From Anisakis pegreffii (lineage: Eukaryota; Nematoda; Chromadorea; Rhabditida; Anisakidae): 64,000 bases of DNA. Below, piece after piece: positions 27,701 to 39,400 of this stretch. The position numbers and the translations under genes were made by a program. How positions within the stretch are numbered: the stretch's first letter is position 1; each line of letters begins with the position of its first letter. The notes under the pieces are model-generated. The model was not told the origin of the DNA and ran no database searches. It saw only the letters and a list, made by a program, of their open reading frames with translations. The DNA lies in contig JAPYMA010001520.1 in the NCBI GenBank assembly GCA_035041965.1, forward strand, positions 1 through 64,000. The letters run 5' to 3'.

Positions 27701-30700
27701 TATCCCGACAGGACCTTTGCACCTAAACCCTAAAAATCCAATCCTAATACACCACAACATCCCACTCTAACTATCGCCACATATACAGATTACCGATGCT
27801 ACTATCATCACCAATATTTCTCAGGCTAACTAAACAAGACCGAAGAATCATATCCACAGAAGCAAGAAAGATTTTTAAAATTTGAATCATATTTCAACTG
27901 ATGATTAATTACAAGACATTACACGCAATCAGCACATTATTGCCAGACAACACACAAAAGATTATGAAATATTTTTGATCAGATATTACATTGTGTATGC
28001 ATCGCCAATATTAAATATTTTCCGTCTGATGTCTATGAATGCCTGAATTCAGCACAAAATGACTGCATATCACATGAATAAAATCACCAAAACATCATGT
28101 ATTCCATTCCGCCTTTGCTGGCATAAAAAGTAACAAGAACATGGGAATTAAACGCTTAGGACACCAAAAAAGGCATCCAAATGGCAAAAAGCAGTCATAA
28201 TTCACCACAAATCTAAAATTCCTCGTTCCCAGCTCACAATTGACATTTCTTCTTAAGATTATGATTTCTCCAGAAATACACCTTTAAAGATACCAAACCA
28301 GTTATATTCATAGCTCATCGCAATAACACCATTCACAGTATTCCAATAATCCCAATTACGATAGATTATCAACATCTATATTCTGGATCCTTGAAATGGG
28401 CAAGATAATCTGCTAGAATAATAAACTGTTTTCAAGTGAGACTACCTACCTGTATTTTATGTTGAGTTTACGTGGCCCCATACAATAATACGGCATTTCA
28501 AAATACCCGATCAGAATTCAACGAAAGAAGCATGGTACGATGAGACATTATTTAAAAATACGAAATCATTCTTACCTGCTTCTGAATCAAAATCCACCTT
28601 TCATAGTAGTTCATTTTGAGTGCTGTGGAATGGACTGACAGAGAAGAAATTTTAGAAACTGACTATGCAGGACTTCATAGACTTTCTTTCGTAAAGTTAA
28701 GTCAACAATTCTCAATTGAAGTTACATCCGCAGTGCCAACAACTCTATTACTGATTACCCAATCCAATAGTGAATAATCCACTTCACTTCGGCAAAGTGA
28801 ATAAGAAAGTGTTAGAGGAATGTAATCATCAAATCGATCAGACTATCTTCACAGTTTCATCAGCACAAATTCAATTCAGAGCATTCACAATTCTTCTGCG
28901 AGCGAAGAATGAATCGAATGGAGAATGAAACGAACTGAAAGTATTGTATGACTACTATAAATTCCAGCAACGCTCCCCATAGAAACAACGCCAGTCAGCA
29001 TCAGCAGCAGCTGTAGCTACTGACTGCAGTATAACACTGATTAGTTACGCGTTTACATTTCAATTTGCAATTCCTCCTTCTCTGAAGTGAGCAAAAAAAT
29101 TTTTTTTGATAAATATTTTTCCAAATTTCCAATATTTTATTGCTTGCCGTTCGTTCAGTTTCCCATTCAAATGCTCACAAAGTTTGCACAGAAGGAAATT
29201 GGACACATGATGGGTGACGCATTGATGTGGCGGCGCTGCTTGCTTCGCTTGTGCATACAACCTAATACAATTACTTCGAATGTAAACCTCGGATTATTTG
29301 CTTCCAAAAAAAACTCTTTTCACAATACCTCATGCATTCCAAATATTACTCTCATGAATATCTGTATTGCTTTCATTACTATTTTTGTGATCATTATTAT
29401 TATCGCTTATTATTATTATTGCTATTATTACCATTCTATTTGTCCCCTTACCCTTCTTCTTACCATTATTATTGCTGTCACCACTTCAGTCACAAACCTC
29501 CAAAGTCATTAAATAACCTGCTTGTTACCTGCCTCAATTTCAGCAATCATGTTCAATTTCCGACCAACTACAAAACACTTTTAAAGTAATACCTAAAATA
29601 TTCTCATACACCAAACAATCTTTCATACATAATATAATCAACAATAAAATTTCTCAACTTCAATGAGTACTCACAAAAAAAAGAGACAGCGATTGTTACG
29701 TTCACTTCGCAATCAGTGCTTCCAAAAAATGAAAATAAATCATTCCATTTCAACTCGCAGCCAATGACATTTCACAATCAGCTACATACACATTTGTCTT
29801 TCCCTAGCACATTTTCACTCAATAATCAACTTTATAACAACCAACTATACGCACACATTTTCGAACACATTTGAATAGTATTTTAAACTTCATTCGATAA
29901 AATTCAAACCGACAACGCATTCCTCACGTTCAACCAACAAAATTTGTTCCATTCTCATGCAAAAGCAAAATTCAAAGTCCGTTTACTGCTAATTTTCGAA
30001 ATATGATTAAATGCGATCAGCATTCTTTCAAAAAAAAAAAATTACCTCCGAAGACACAAATAAACAGTAAAGAATGTGCGATGGCGCCAAACAACTTAAT
30101 CATATCAGCGAGTGTCTGGCTAAGCAATTAACTAAATCAACGCTATTACGTTATCAGCTCAAAAATATACACAATCTGCGGAACAGACGATATTCCTCAA
30201 AGAGAGACCAAAATTTTGATGCACACCAACGAATAAATTGACAAAAATCGGCACCATATTGTCTTAAGGAGTAAAAATGTCAAATTTTACATGAAAGAAA
30301 TCTTCATATTCCATTCTAACATCAATTCAATTGGACGAAATTCACAATGTTGTTGCTATTATACTATTATCAGAATCACTTTGAATCACTTGAATCAGCT
30401 ACGAACACCACACTGGACGCCTTGTCAATTGCACTGCACTGATTAACTAATCCAACTTTTCATACCCTTTTACAGAGGGCATTCAAAACAGACTCGACTT
30501 CTATTTCAATACTAACAACCAATACGATCAGTTTCCCGAAACATTTGCACTAAAAAACGCAAAAACTAGAAATATCCAAGACGAATTCTCAACAGAACAA
30601 ATACGAATTCTCCATACAGTGCACACTACCTGACGATCAGCTTCAGCCACCGATCTCGGCGTCATAAACATTGTATTCGCAACAGATGATGCGCTAGACA

Positions 30701-30713
30701 ACGGTTGACGCAT
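9844..30713 (-). CDS. mel-11: Myosin phosphatase targeting subunit (MYPT / PPP1R12 family), 17 exons
   Basis: Regulatory subunit that docks the PP1 catalytic subunit and directs it to myosin light chain; Rho kinase inhibits it (family knowledge). Exons, 5' to 3': 30713-30630, 25073-24987, 24884-24765, 24532-24454, 23509-23311, 23112-22999, 22905-22743, 22612-22248, 21851-21092, 16384-16068, 14444-13995, 13055-12954, 12842-12551, 12199-11903, 11614-11369, 11260-11042, then alternative last exons 10814-10629 or 9930-9844. Phases agree throughout, giving about 1359 or 1326 residues. A MyPhoNE-like motif (RQQQLAKW, residues 27-34) crosses the exon 1/2 junction. KVQF (53-56) is the RVxF-type PP1 site. 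Ankyrin repeats span about 58-310. A long Ser/Ala/Pro-rich middle follows. RRSTQGVT (about 946-953) is the Rho-kinase site, and a coiled coil starts at DYKELYEKER (about 1201). The protein is longer than human MYPT1 because of the middle region. Exon 1 is the least certain exon; without it, translation could start at an in-frame ATG at 25091. The exon 7 donor is a non-consensus GTTGGT, chosen because the downstream GT would break the frame. Confidence 0.93.
10629..10814 (-). CDS. mel-11: MYPT alternative last exon a (proximal)
   Basis: This 186-base exon follows the exon 16 donor at 11042 in phase 0 and has its own TGA stop. It encodes ELKGLSKVNSHLRTENEAL followed by IRVLSKM and then a 35-residue tail rich in Gln, Ser and Arg. 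The core matches the conserved end of MYPT coiled coils but is more diverged than exon b. The acceptor ends TTTAAAG, a form used elsewhere in this gene. Starting further upstream is prevented by an in-frame TAA before position 10874. An AATAAA on the minus strand near 10320 could serve as its polyadenylation signal. Confidence 0.8.
   Translation of the reverse strand, partial: ELKGLSKVNSHLRTENEALIRVLSKMTRQQQFPYSAASRLSSSSNPQRTSFRYLFESVDVM
13056..13994 (-). other. MYPT intron 11
   Basis: The donor is ACAAG|GTTCAT and the acceptor GCTTTTAG. The intron is AT-rich; no gene, repeat family or conserved motif was recognised. Confidence 0.6.
14445..16067 (-). other. MYPT intron 10
   Basis: The donor TTGCG|GTGGAT is phase 2 and the acceptor is TTTATAG. 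The sequence is AT-rich with an ATT-rich tract at about 15690-15735. The open frame continuing past the exon 10 donor (hydrophobic, down to 15737) is read-through into the intron and is not treated as coding. Confidence 0.6.
20194..20233. repeat. Two adjacent small hairpins
   Basis: TCCCC/GGGGA arms flank a 6-base loop. Immediately after, AATTACCC (20212-20219) and GGGTAATT (20226-20233) pair around a 6-base loop. They lie about 190 bp before the 17-bp hairpin in the same intron. Confidence 0.8.
20422..20466. repeat. Perfect 17-bp inverted repeat with 11-nt loop
   Basis: The arms GGATATCACCCTAATGT (20422-20438) and ACATTAGGGTGATATCC (20450-20466) are exact reverse complements separated by an 11-base loop. 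A short AGAG/CTCT pairing outside can extend the stem after a small internal loop. It lies inside MYPT intron 9. Confidence 0.95.
23510..24764 (-). other. MYPT introns 3 and 4 with AT-trinucleotide microsatellites
   Basis: Intron 3 (24533-24764) is almost entirely AAT/ATC-type trinucleotide repeat, including interspersed units of TAATAATGATCATAACAGTA. Intron 4 (23510-24453) is AT-rich with short AAT runs around 24035. The 79-base exon 4 (24532-24454) lies between them. No other gene is seen in either intron. Confidence 0.7.
24556..24760. repeat. Composite (AAT)n / (ATC)n microsatellite
   Basis: AAT runs at 24557-24580 flip to ATT around 24581-24601. They are followed by about three imperfect higher-order units containing TGATCATAACAGTAAT, then a pure (AAT)n run from about 24718 to 24758. 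It fills MYPT intron 3. Confidence 0.9.
25074..30629 (-). other. MYPT intron 1 (5.56 kb)
   Basis: The donor CAG|GTAGTG and acceptor GATCTTCAG are both phase 0. The intron is AT-rich and contains a diverged tandem duplication of about 470 bp (25801-26750). Near 28.96-29.03 kb there is a CAG-rich segment flanked by CAGTCAG and CTGACTG arms; on the minus strand it contains an ATG followed by an open frame of about 45 codons. That could be an alternative first exon, but no donor was established. No other gene was recognised. Confidence 0.7.
25801..26750. repeat. Diverged tandem duplication, two copies of about 470 bp
   Basis: Copy 1 (about 25801-26272) and copy 2 (about 26273-26750) align collinearly along their whole length at roughly three quarters identity by eye. 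Shared blocks occur in the same order: the start with TACTGAT and ATAGTTCTTT, GTAAATTCATGATAAC versus GCAAATTCATGATAAC, CTGTGG, GGTGCGGTTATGCCT versus GGTGCAGTTATGCCT, AACAGATCATAAAACAC, and AAGCATCACCGATCTTC. The period drifts from 472 to about 482. No coding frame is conserved between the copies. Confidence 0.85.
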
Positions 30714-30832
30714 TTTTCATTCAGGTTCACCTTCCTTCTTTTCTTCCACAATAACGCTAATACGCCGCCAGCTCTCCGGAATATCCGCAAATATCAGTTC
30801 AGGTATGGGGCTGGGATTTCTGTGTCTGTTCG
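30714..30832 (-). promoter_or_regulatory. MYPT 5' leader with coding-like stretch ended by in-frame UGA
   Basis: A candidate splice or trans-splice acceptor (GTCGTTTAG) ends at 30833. From there one frame is open for about 38 codons with coding-like composition, containing PIPELIFADIPESWRRISVI and ending GEPE before a UGA at 30719-30717. The MYPT ATG at 30713 follows in the same frame after one codon (TGA AAA ATG). A short overlapping uORF (ATG at 30720, 8 codons) is also present. This may be an ordinary 5' UTR, an extension reached by stop readthrough, or the end of an unrelated upstream exon. Confidence 0.4.
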
Positions 30833-33364
30833 CTAAACGACAACAAATAATCAATGATAACCTCACAATTAGACAGCGAACGACCTCAGATACAGACACA
30901 CAATCGACTGATAAGGCAGTGAAAGGAAATGACGAAATAAAGCGAAACGAAATCACATCGAATGAATATCGCCGAATTTGTGATCGATCGCCAACAGAAA
31001 ATGAAATTACGTCTGTGAAAACGTCCGAATATGGAACACACCAAGAATAAATGAACAACTCAACGAACGAATCAATAAATGAAATTTCTAAAAAAAAACG
31101 AATACGACGTCGAACGAAACGAAAAGAAACATATAAACTTCTGCATTAATGCAATACCGAACACATAAAATTACCTATTCACATCATAATGTAAAGTTCT
31201 CATCGGAATTGAACAATTCCTCAGAGTGGAAACACCAACCAAATCTCAGTTTATATTCAATGTTTTTGACCAACAAAAGTAATCGCGACACTGTTCGCAA
31301 ATCACAGCTGAATGAATGCAATACGATTGATTGATGACCTTAATAATCCACTTCAAAAGCACCTCACGTTACTCATCATCACCATCTCATCTAACATTTC
31401 AACATATCTATTCACAATCTAATACCGCAAAACATAAAACAAGCCCAATACCCATACCAATACCACACAAATGCTTATGATATGAATAACCAACCTTATG
31501 ATTTTGAATTTAAGTAACAATTTTGAACAATAATATCACAAAATAATAATGACTCCTTCACATTCGTCACCATCAATCAACATTCACTCTAAACAACAAC
31601 GCAAAAATTTCCAACGGCAAATATCAAAACGCTACCACCAATCTAATCTAATCGCACCATTCAACTTCAAATATATAATATATTTCAAAACAAATTGTCC
31701 AACCATCATCGCCATTTAAGCAGTAAACCAACGCATGAATGAATGAACATTCAAACAAAACACACTGATTCCTTCTTCGTTCGCATTTCTTCAACGTTTA
31801 AAATGCGATCGAAAAATAATCATTAGTCAGTCAGTCAGCTCTTTCAGTCAGTTCACAATTCAGCACCGCTTCAACGATGTTCCTCTCTCTTTCACACTCT
31901 CTCGAGTCTCCTGCGTCAGTCGCCACCACAATATTTTCATATTTATTACCCCTTTCTAATCCCCAATAAAACCGTTCCTTTCTCTTGCCTCCCATCTTAC
32001 TCTTATGCTTCTTCATATTTCTCATGTCTTCCCATCTCCGTTTCGTTAAGCATCCTAAAACACTGTCATTCACTTCTAACAATGTTATTTCTTCTCCACA
32101 TAATCCATCCATGGAATAATCCATCACCAAAAAAAAACGAACCTTCCTCCGTTCAGAATTTCACCGAATCTGTGTTTCACTCCTCATAAGAATTGGTACC
32201 TTAACCATCACAAAAATTCTCTCCTTTCCCTGTATAAATTCAAAAAATTTCATCGTTCATTCCTCTGATAAAATATTTCTCAAGCGTCCTCGCTCAACAA
32301 TTCTTCTGAACAATTCTCGTACAAATTTGCCGTCTTTGCCGTTATTGCTCTCAACCGTGTTCCGTTCGTTTCCTTCCCATTTTACTCATCAGTTCCTTCG
32401 CCACAGCTTTCAAAAAAGCTTCTTTTTGTTGACGGTCTTAGCTAACTATCACCTGACTATTGCCTTTTCTGGTCTTTCCATCCTTTCAGCTCTCCAGAAT
32501 GCCCCATCTCTCTCTTTTGTGGCTTTCTAATTCTCTAGCCCTTATAAGCTCCACAAAACCTCCTAGACAAGATCGGAAGCTGCAATCTTCCTGACTCTCC
32601 TCTAGCTTCATGCATTCGTCATTTCTCTCCAATTCCATCAATCTCCTAGAGTCTAATATTAAAAACATTTTAAAATATAATAATAATATTAACATTAATA
32701 ATAACAATGAAGAATCTATACCACCAACAACATATAAAGCAATCAACTACCTAATATTCCATAAAACATTTCAAAAATACCTATACCTACTAATAAAATC
32801 TGCAATAAAACACTATAAATGCTTCCAAATTCATTCCAAAACACGCTTCCTAAATATCACAACACTATTCAAAATGCATATGTTAGGCGTTATTTATACT
32901 ATTCTACAATACAATACATATGTCCATCACATCATACAAATAAATACACACACAAATTTGTATCTGTTACATAAAACATTCTAAATATATACCAGAATAT
33001 AGAGCTAAATGAATGAAACTGAACTGAACGGAATTCTACTGAATTATATTCAATTTCGAATTGAAAAATATCGAATAAAACATTTGATATGCACAAGATG
33101 ATTCATATAAAACATACACACAAACACAAATTACACACTCATATACACGTGTATTTCTAATAATAATGTTACTGGTTTTATTTTGTTTGATGTACTCAAA
33201 TATATCTTCTTTTACAGCTAGCTATCTCATCAGCCATCCATCGTACAATACAACCGAAACAGATTGATGATGCACTCCTTACATCCACTCCTCACAAGAC
33301 TACTTACCTAATTCCATTATATAACAATCGATTCAACTAATCATCAGTCAAAATTCAACAAAAG

Positions 33365-33420
33365 TTTCATTTACTTACTCATACCAGCACCAGTAAGAAA
33401 ATTTCATTTACTTACTCATA
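33365..33420. repeat. Tandem repeat, 37-bp period
   Basis: TTTCATTTACTTACTCATA occurs at 33365-33383 and 33402-33420. The intervening bases end GTAAGAAAA. Confidence 0.85.
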
Positions 33421-36329
33421 ACCAACACATAATGCGCTTGCAACAGCAGCATCTGCACACTTGTAAAAAAATTTTGGCTGTGAGTTGCGTGATGACTTCA
33501 GAATGTAATTATTCCTAACCATAAAGCATTGCTCACATTATGAAACGAAACGAAACGAAACGAATCATAAAAGAATTCAAATCACCAAACATAATCACAT
33601 AGCAACATTCCATGTAAATTTCTTCACCAGCACCAAATTGCATGATTCTAAGCATAAAATCTGACTGAATTCCTTTTTTAAACACCCACATACACACACC
33701 AATCTAATGAATCACTACCATTTTCATTGGCACATACATCAAAACCCTATCATTAACACAACACGAATAATAATTCATTTGTTTCATAACTATCCACTTA
33801 ATATACATCTTTATATTATACAGCTCCAAATGCCGTCTACAATACGGTTATACTCTTTTATTTATCTCCTTATTCTTTCTTATCTGATCACCAAACAATT
33901 CACATGAAAAACGAATGTCACGTCAAGTAAAAATAATAGAAAATATCAACACAATGACGTTGTCATTATTGTCATTCCTATTCCCGACAAATCAATCAAT
34001 CAATTCATTTAGATTGCATAGCCCAGATACAGGTTCAGCCTCCTCAAATTCGAAACAAATTATGAGTCAGTCTACTTCTTCAAGCAACATCATCCACTGA
34101 AACACAGGTCCAGTCCAGATGACTAATCTCTCAATCGAAACAGATAATAAGATTCATTTTCTAGATCACATCAAACTATGAAATCGAGATAATTACAGGC
34201 AAATTCACAGATCATTTAAAGAAATTAACACCAACTAAATATAAAAACGATTCAACTGAACGCTAACAATAAAAATAAGATTTTAAATGCACGCACACGC
34301 TGATCGCTCAATATGGTTCTAACTGAAACAGACAACTTCTCCACTGTTAATATTTCAAACAACATCAAAACACCATCCGTTTCAAACAAAATCCATTCTG
34401 TCCAATCAAATATGACTACAAATCACAACCTAATCCCAATATCCACATAACTTACTATAATGCCCAACAATCCTTACAATGCTTCAAATGAACAAGGTTA
34501 TATAAAATGCAATTGAACTGGAATAAGATAGGAGTACAAAGTGGTGAAAAAAAGTCTCTCAAGAACAGACTCTTTGGCCAGGAAATTTCGCACTTCTCTT
34601 TCATTTATGATGCATTCTTATCCTTCACACAGCTCTAAAAACGTTCCGATTGTTGAACTGATTTTATAAAAAATCAACAAGCGCTATTCTCAAGTTTCTC
34701 ACATTCCACTTTTTTTTCAAATTTTCAAGTGGAAAAATTCCGTTCTCATCATAAAAATTGTCCACCTCTTAAAATCGGTGCCAGTTCGCATCAAGCTTTA
34801 ACGCCTCTTCTTATCGCTTATCGTCAACTAAACTTCTTCACCTCTCACTTAAGAATATTCCACCATTGTAACGTTACGAAAGCACAAACCCAACAACCTC
34901 ATAAATTACCATTGAAGAATTTCCTTTCTGCATAAATAAATAAATCTGCTTAGTAAGAGTAATAAAATCAATTCAGACACCAATAACGTACATAATTAAC
35001 AACTTTCAACTAATAATCCTCCAATAATAAACTAATAAAACCAAAAACAACAACAAATATCACACCAATCTCAAATACCATCATAATAACACTGACAATA
35101 ATAACAATTCAACACCTTTGACAAGCCACTCAAAACATCGAAATTCACTTCAATTCCAATTCAAAGTGCATTCTTCAGTGAACTTTAATCCAAAAACCTA
35201 AAACATCAAAAATAATCAACAAACCCCTTCCCCAATAACAAATAATACATCTTCAATCACCAAACAACACCGTTCCATTATAAAATTCTCAAACAAAACC
35301 AAAATTTCATACAAAACTCTAATAAACCAAACTTTTCAAGTGTTATGTACTATCACCAAGTATGTTTTCACTGTAAATATTAAACAAACTCGAATCGCAC
35401 TCCCTGAATCAACATCGCTCACCAACACCATTCCACATATCTTCACATAATTTCAAACAAACCCACATATATATCCATCCATACCATCCCTTTATCCACT
35501 CAATCGTTTCCACCTATTCATTTATCCACTTATGTGTTTATTTATCCAGCTATGAATATAGTACCATTATACCTATCTCCCTACCTAACTTCTAGTCTCT
35601 CAAAATAAACGAACAAATTGTCAAACTCTGCTAAGATTTACAGAACAAACAATAAATGCCTGCTTATCCAATATCCAATAACCTATTCACTATCTACTTT
35701 TCTGAAATGAATATCCACAGTAACGGATGATACCCCTCCCTCCCACATACACAAAAAACTGCACTTATCATAAAACTGTATCAAGAGTACATACAGGTTC
35801 TCGAGATACATACCAGTTCTATGAACTAATTACTAAACAAAGTCCCTAACCCACTTTGAAATGCCCTAATTCATCTGAAACGTTCAACTCAATTCTATCA
35901 ATTGTATATTTCAAATTCATTTCACCTCTTCCAAACTACCATAAAATGAATAATAATGATACTAATTTTGAGCTCATTATGAAAATTTTTCGGCAAACTC
36001 TCAAATTTTCAAATTGTTGACAAAAATTTCCAAACAACGCTAATTTCAATCGCCTAATTCTAATAAATTCTTCTGTTTCTAATTATTCTCGCCACACTAT
36101 TCCTCCAAAAACTCCTCCTTCTTAATCGCTAAATTTAGTCTAACTATAAGTTGAACGTCATCTTCTATATTCCCATTATAAATATGCAAATCCAGTACCT
36201 CATTATTACCACTTTATATTATATAACAACCTCAAAATAATCAAACTCTTCATTCACTCCTTTCACTTCATACTGATTCTTCAACTTAAATTCGCACTTC
36301 TAATAATATCCTAGTGCAACCACTGCCGA

Positions 36330-36440
36330 CTTGACTTCACGCATGATACGCTAGCAACTTTCATTTCTAGGCTTGAAACCGGCCGGAAAAGTCGACTTAC
36401 AAACTGACAATTTATAAAGATCTGGCCACATAGGCTGCTT
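36330..36440. other. GC-richer island of unknown nature
   Basis: The segment around CTTGAAACCGGCCGGAAAAG stands out from its AT-rich surroundings. On the minus strand, open frames include VLELRIGNGKQPMWPDLYKL and, in another frame, VASVSCVKSSRQWLH. A GTAAGT donor-like site occurs in it. It may be a fragment of a transposable element or an isolated exon; I cannot decide. Confidence 0.3.
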
Positions 36441-39400
36441 CCCATTCCCTATTCTCAATTCAAGAACTTTCAAGTTAAAGTTACGATGGAGAACGACAGC
36501 CAAGTGGTAAAAACCTCAACTGATATAGTCGAACACTCAATGATGTAATATAATGTATGATATAAGTAAAGCAATCAAATAAATAAATAACTGCTAAAGT
36601 CATAAAATGAACATAACAATTTGCATCTAAACATTCAAAACACATCAATATCAAATCGCTCACATCTTTTAAACTATTTCAATTAACAATAACTATCAAA
36701 ATAATCGCAACAACAATAACATCAAACCTATAGTTCATTTCAAATCGCAACTCAGATTAATGATACCAATTTCTACTCTTACTTTAACTTCCTTAAACTA
36801 AATCTAAGACAAATTGGAAACACACAATCGAATCAACTGAATATCTCCACATCTTTAGCTACTTATACCAACAAAACAATACATAAACCAAGTGAAATTT
36901 AACGAATCCATATCATAAGCACCACAAAACGGGAAAATATAATATCATATATCAGAATACACGAATGCATTCCACTATAACGACTGCCTCGAACAACACC
37001 AAGACCTGCCTCCATTTCATCACAAATATTCATCATATAGAATTGAACTACAATGAAACTAGTACAGCAATCAACTGTGCACACACACACGCATACACAG
37101 ACAATCTTAATAACTAACTGATTACTTTCTTCACACTGCATTTTTCAGGTAAAGCAATCATAATATTCGATCACATAATAAAGTTTTTGCTAAAACTCGG
37201 TTTATATATCATAAAGCGTACAATAGTAAAGTATACTAACTTGCTGTACTGCACAGTCCAGTGTAGTGCGAGTAATTTCATCCCATTTCGACGAATATAT
37301 ATAATACTTCTAACATAAATCATTACTAGCTTAATTGTCCAACATGTTGGTTTATTTTAAAATTCTATGAACGAGTTCTACTTCTCAATGTTACATACTA
37401 ATCGTATGCTTTCACTGGCAAACTTCTAATCATCTTATAATAAACACTCGATAATACAACATCTCACTCTTTCCCAACTTCTTATCTAATTTCTTTAATC
37501 ATATCCAGTCAGATTCTATTTTGTTTTTCATGTTCCAGGAAGACGATAGGAAATGGAGCAAACAAACTGTGTGATTGATAAAACCAAATTAAGCTAAAAC
37601 AAAGGAGAACTTACTCGATAAGGTATACTTCATAAATCAACTTACTGCATTAATCTTCTGTAAATTTTCTTCAGTTACCATTAATAAATTTTTGTTTCAT
37701 TACTTTTACTTCACTGCAGTCGTTTTGGTAACCATAATTTCTACTGGAACTTATGACAGTGTAGTTTCACTTCAAATCATACCCTTCATATGCGCATCAC
37801 TTCTTCATCAATTCATCCTCTTAAAAATCTTGATATCAACTAATTCACTATATTCAATGATATTCATACAAACAATTCATAGTATCCAGAATGATATTGA
37901 TACCGAACGGTTATGATAACGTTTCGTTTTCAAGCAGTATCCCTTCTCAGCAACATAGATATCCATATCCATATCCATTTGCATGTATAATCCATTCATT
38001 CATCTACCTCACCATTCATCTTTATAATTATATCCAAACAAAATGATCAATAATTCATCCAATAATGCCGTTCAATATTCAACATTCAACAATTACCTCT
38101 CATCTTGTATTCTGATCCTTTCAGAGTGATCTCACAAAATCGTTCGATCTCGTTCACTTCAAAACAATTCTATCATATCATATATATGCATATCCTATCC
38201 TAAACCAAATTCACCGACCAACCATCAACACAATGCTCTGCTCGGCCAACAGATAGATATATGGAATCACCTGTTCTCGTCGACATAAGATTATTGCCAC
38301 TATTACTGCTATCATCACCTGCCATATCTCATATCCCTACCCTATTTATTCCTGTATTTCATATTCATATTTATGTTCACTTAATGCACTACTCCATATT
38401 CACCAATAGTCTATAAACGATATCATCTATCAATTCAACAATACCACCCTAACAATAAGAACAGATCCCAGCTCTCTCAATCTACGATTATATGGGGTCA
38501 TTCAAGACCTATTGAAACCATTCTATTAAATGTTCGATTAAACCATCTAATCTGTTATTTCACTTAATAACTCCTCTCCACTCGTCCGCCAAATCCTTTT
38601 ATCTCACTCAATTTAATAGCATTCTTCTTCTGATTCACGTATACATCACAAAAGCACAAAAACAACAGCAACATTAATAATAACAATACCAATAGCCCAC
38701 CACATCATTTACAGCTATTCATAATTTACCTTCAGCTTCTACTCATTCTTAGTTATCCCAAATGAATCACATACACAATCATATAATCACTACAAATTAA
38801 TACTAAAACTAAATTCAAGAAATTAAACTCAACGCTTAATCCAATCGCGTAATAATAACTAAATCCCACTCTTCCCCAGTCTAATAGAACTTTATATTAA
38901 CCAATTCAACCCATCCAATCCTCTACACTATCCTCACGACCACATCACACTTATCAACTTCATCGCTATCACTATCGTTATCATTATCATTATCATAACT
39001 GTCAACATTAATATCATTACCACTATCCCCTTACCATTACTATTCTTTGCAATTCACTCCAAAACCAACCGAAAAATACTCCATTAATCAGCAAAGAGTA
39101 CAATCAATCAGTTGAAAGAACAAACCCAGTGATTAATTAACTGTCATTAACGCCAATTTTCCGCATCATTCTCAATTCATTAATCACCACTAACAACAAA
39201 ACAAAACACATCAAAAGTTCTGCTGCTTTCCAACCGAACCACTCAACTCCCATTCCTCATCAATTCATCATGTGTACTTCATGTCCTTATTGAACTTATC
39301 TTATCTAACATCTAACTCTACAATAAACCAACCCATATAATACTAAGCCTAACATAAGCCTAATTCGACAACTTATCCACTGCAATCACCATCGCACTTC

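Noticed and set aside
29087..29512. 141-codon plus-strand open frame in MYPT intron 1
   Set aside because: Its second half is ATT-repeat derived (Ile/Tyr runs) and the first half has no recognisable domain.
31831..32130. 99-codon minus-strand open frame upstream of MYPT
   Set aside because: It arises from purine-rich composition on that strand; no motif and no splice connection to MYPT was found.
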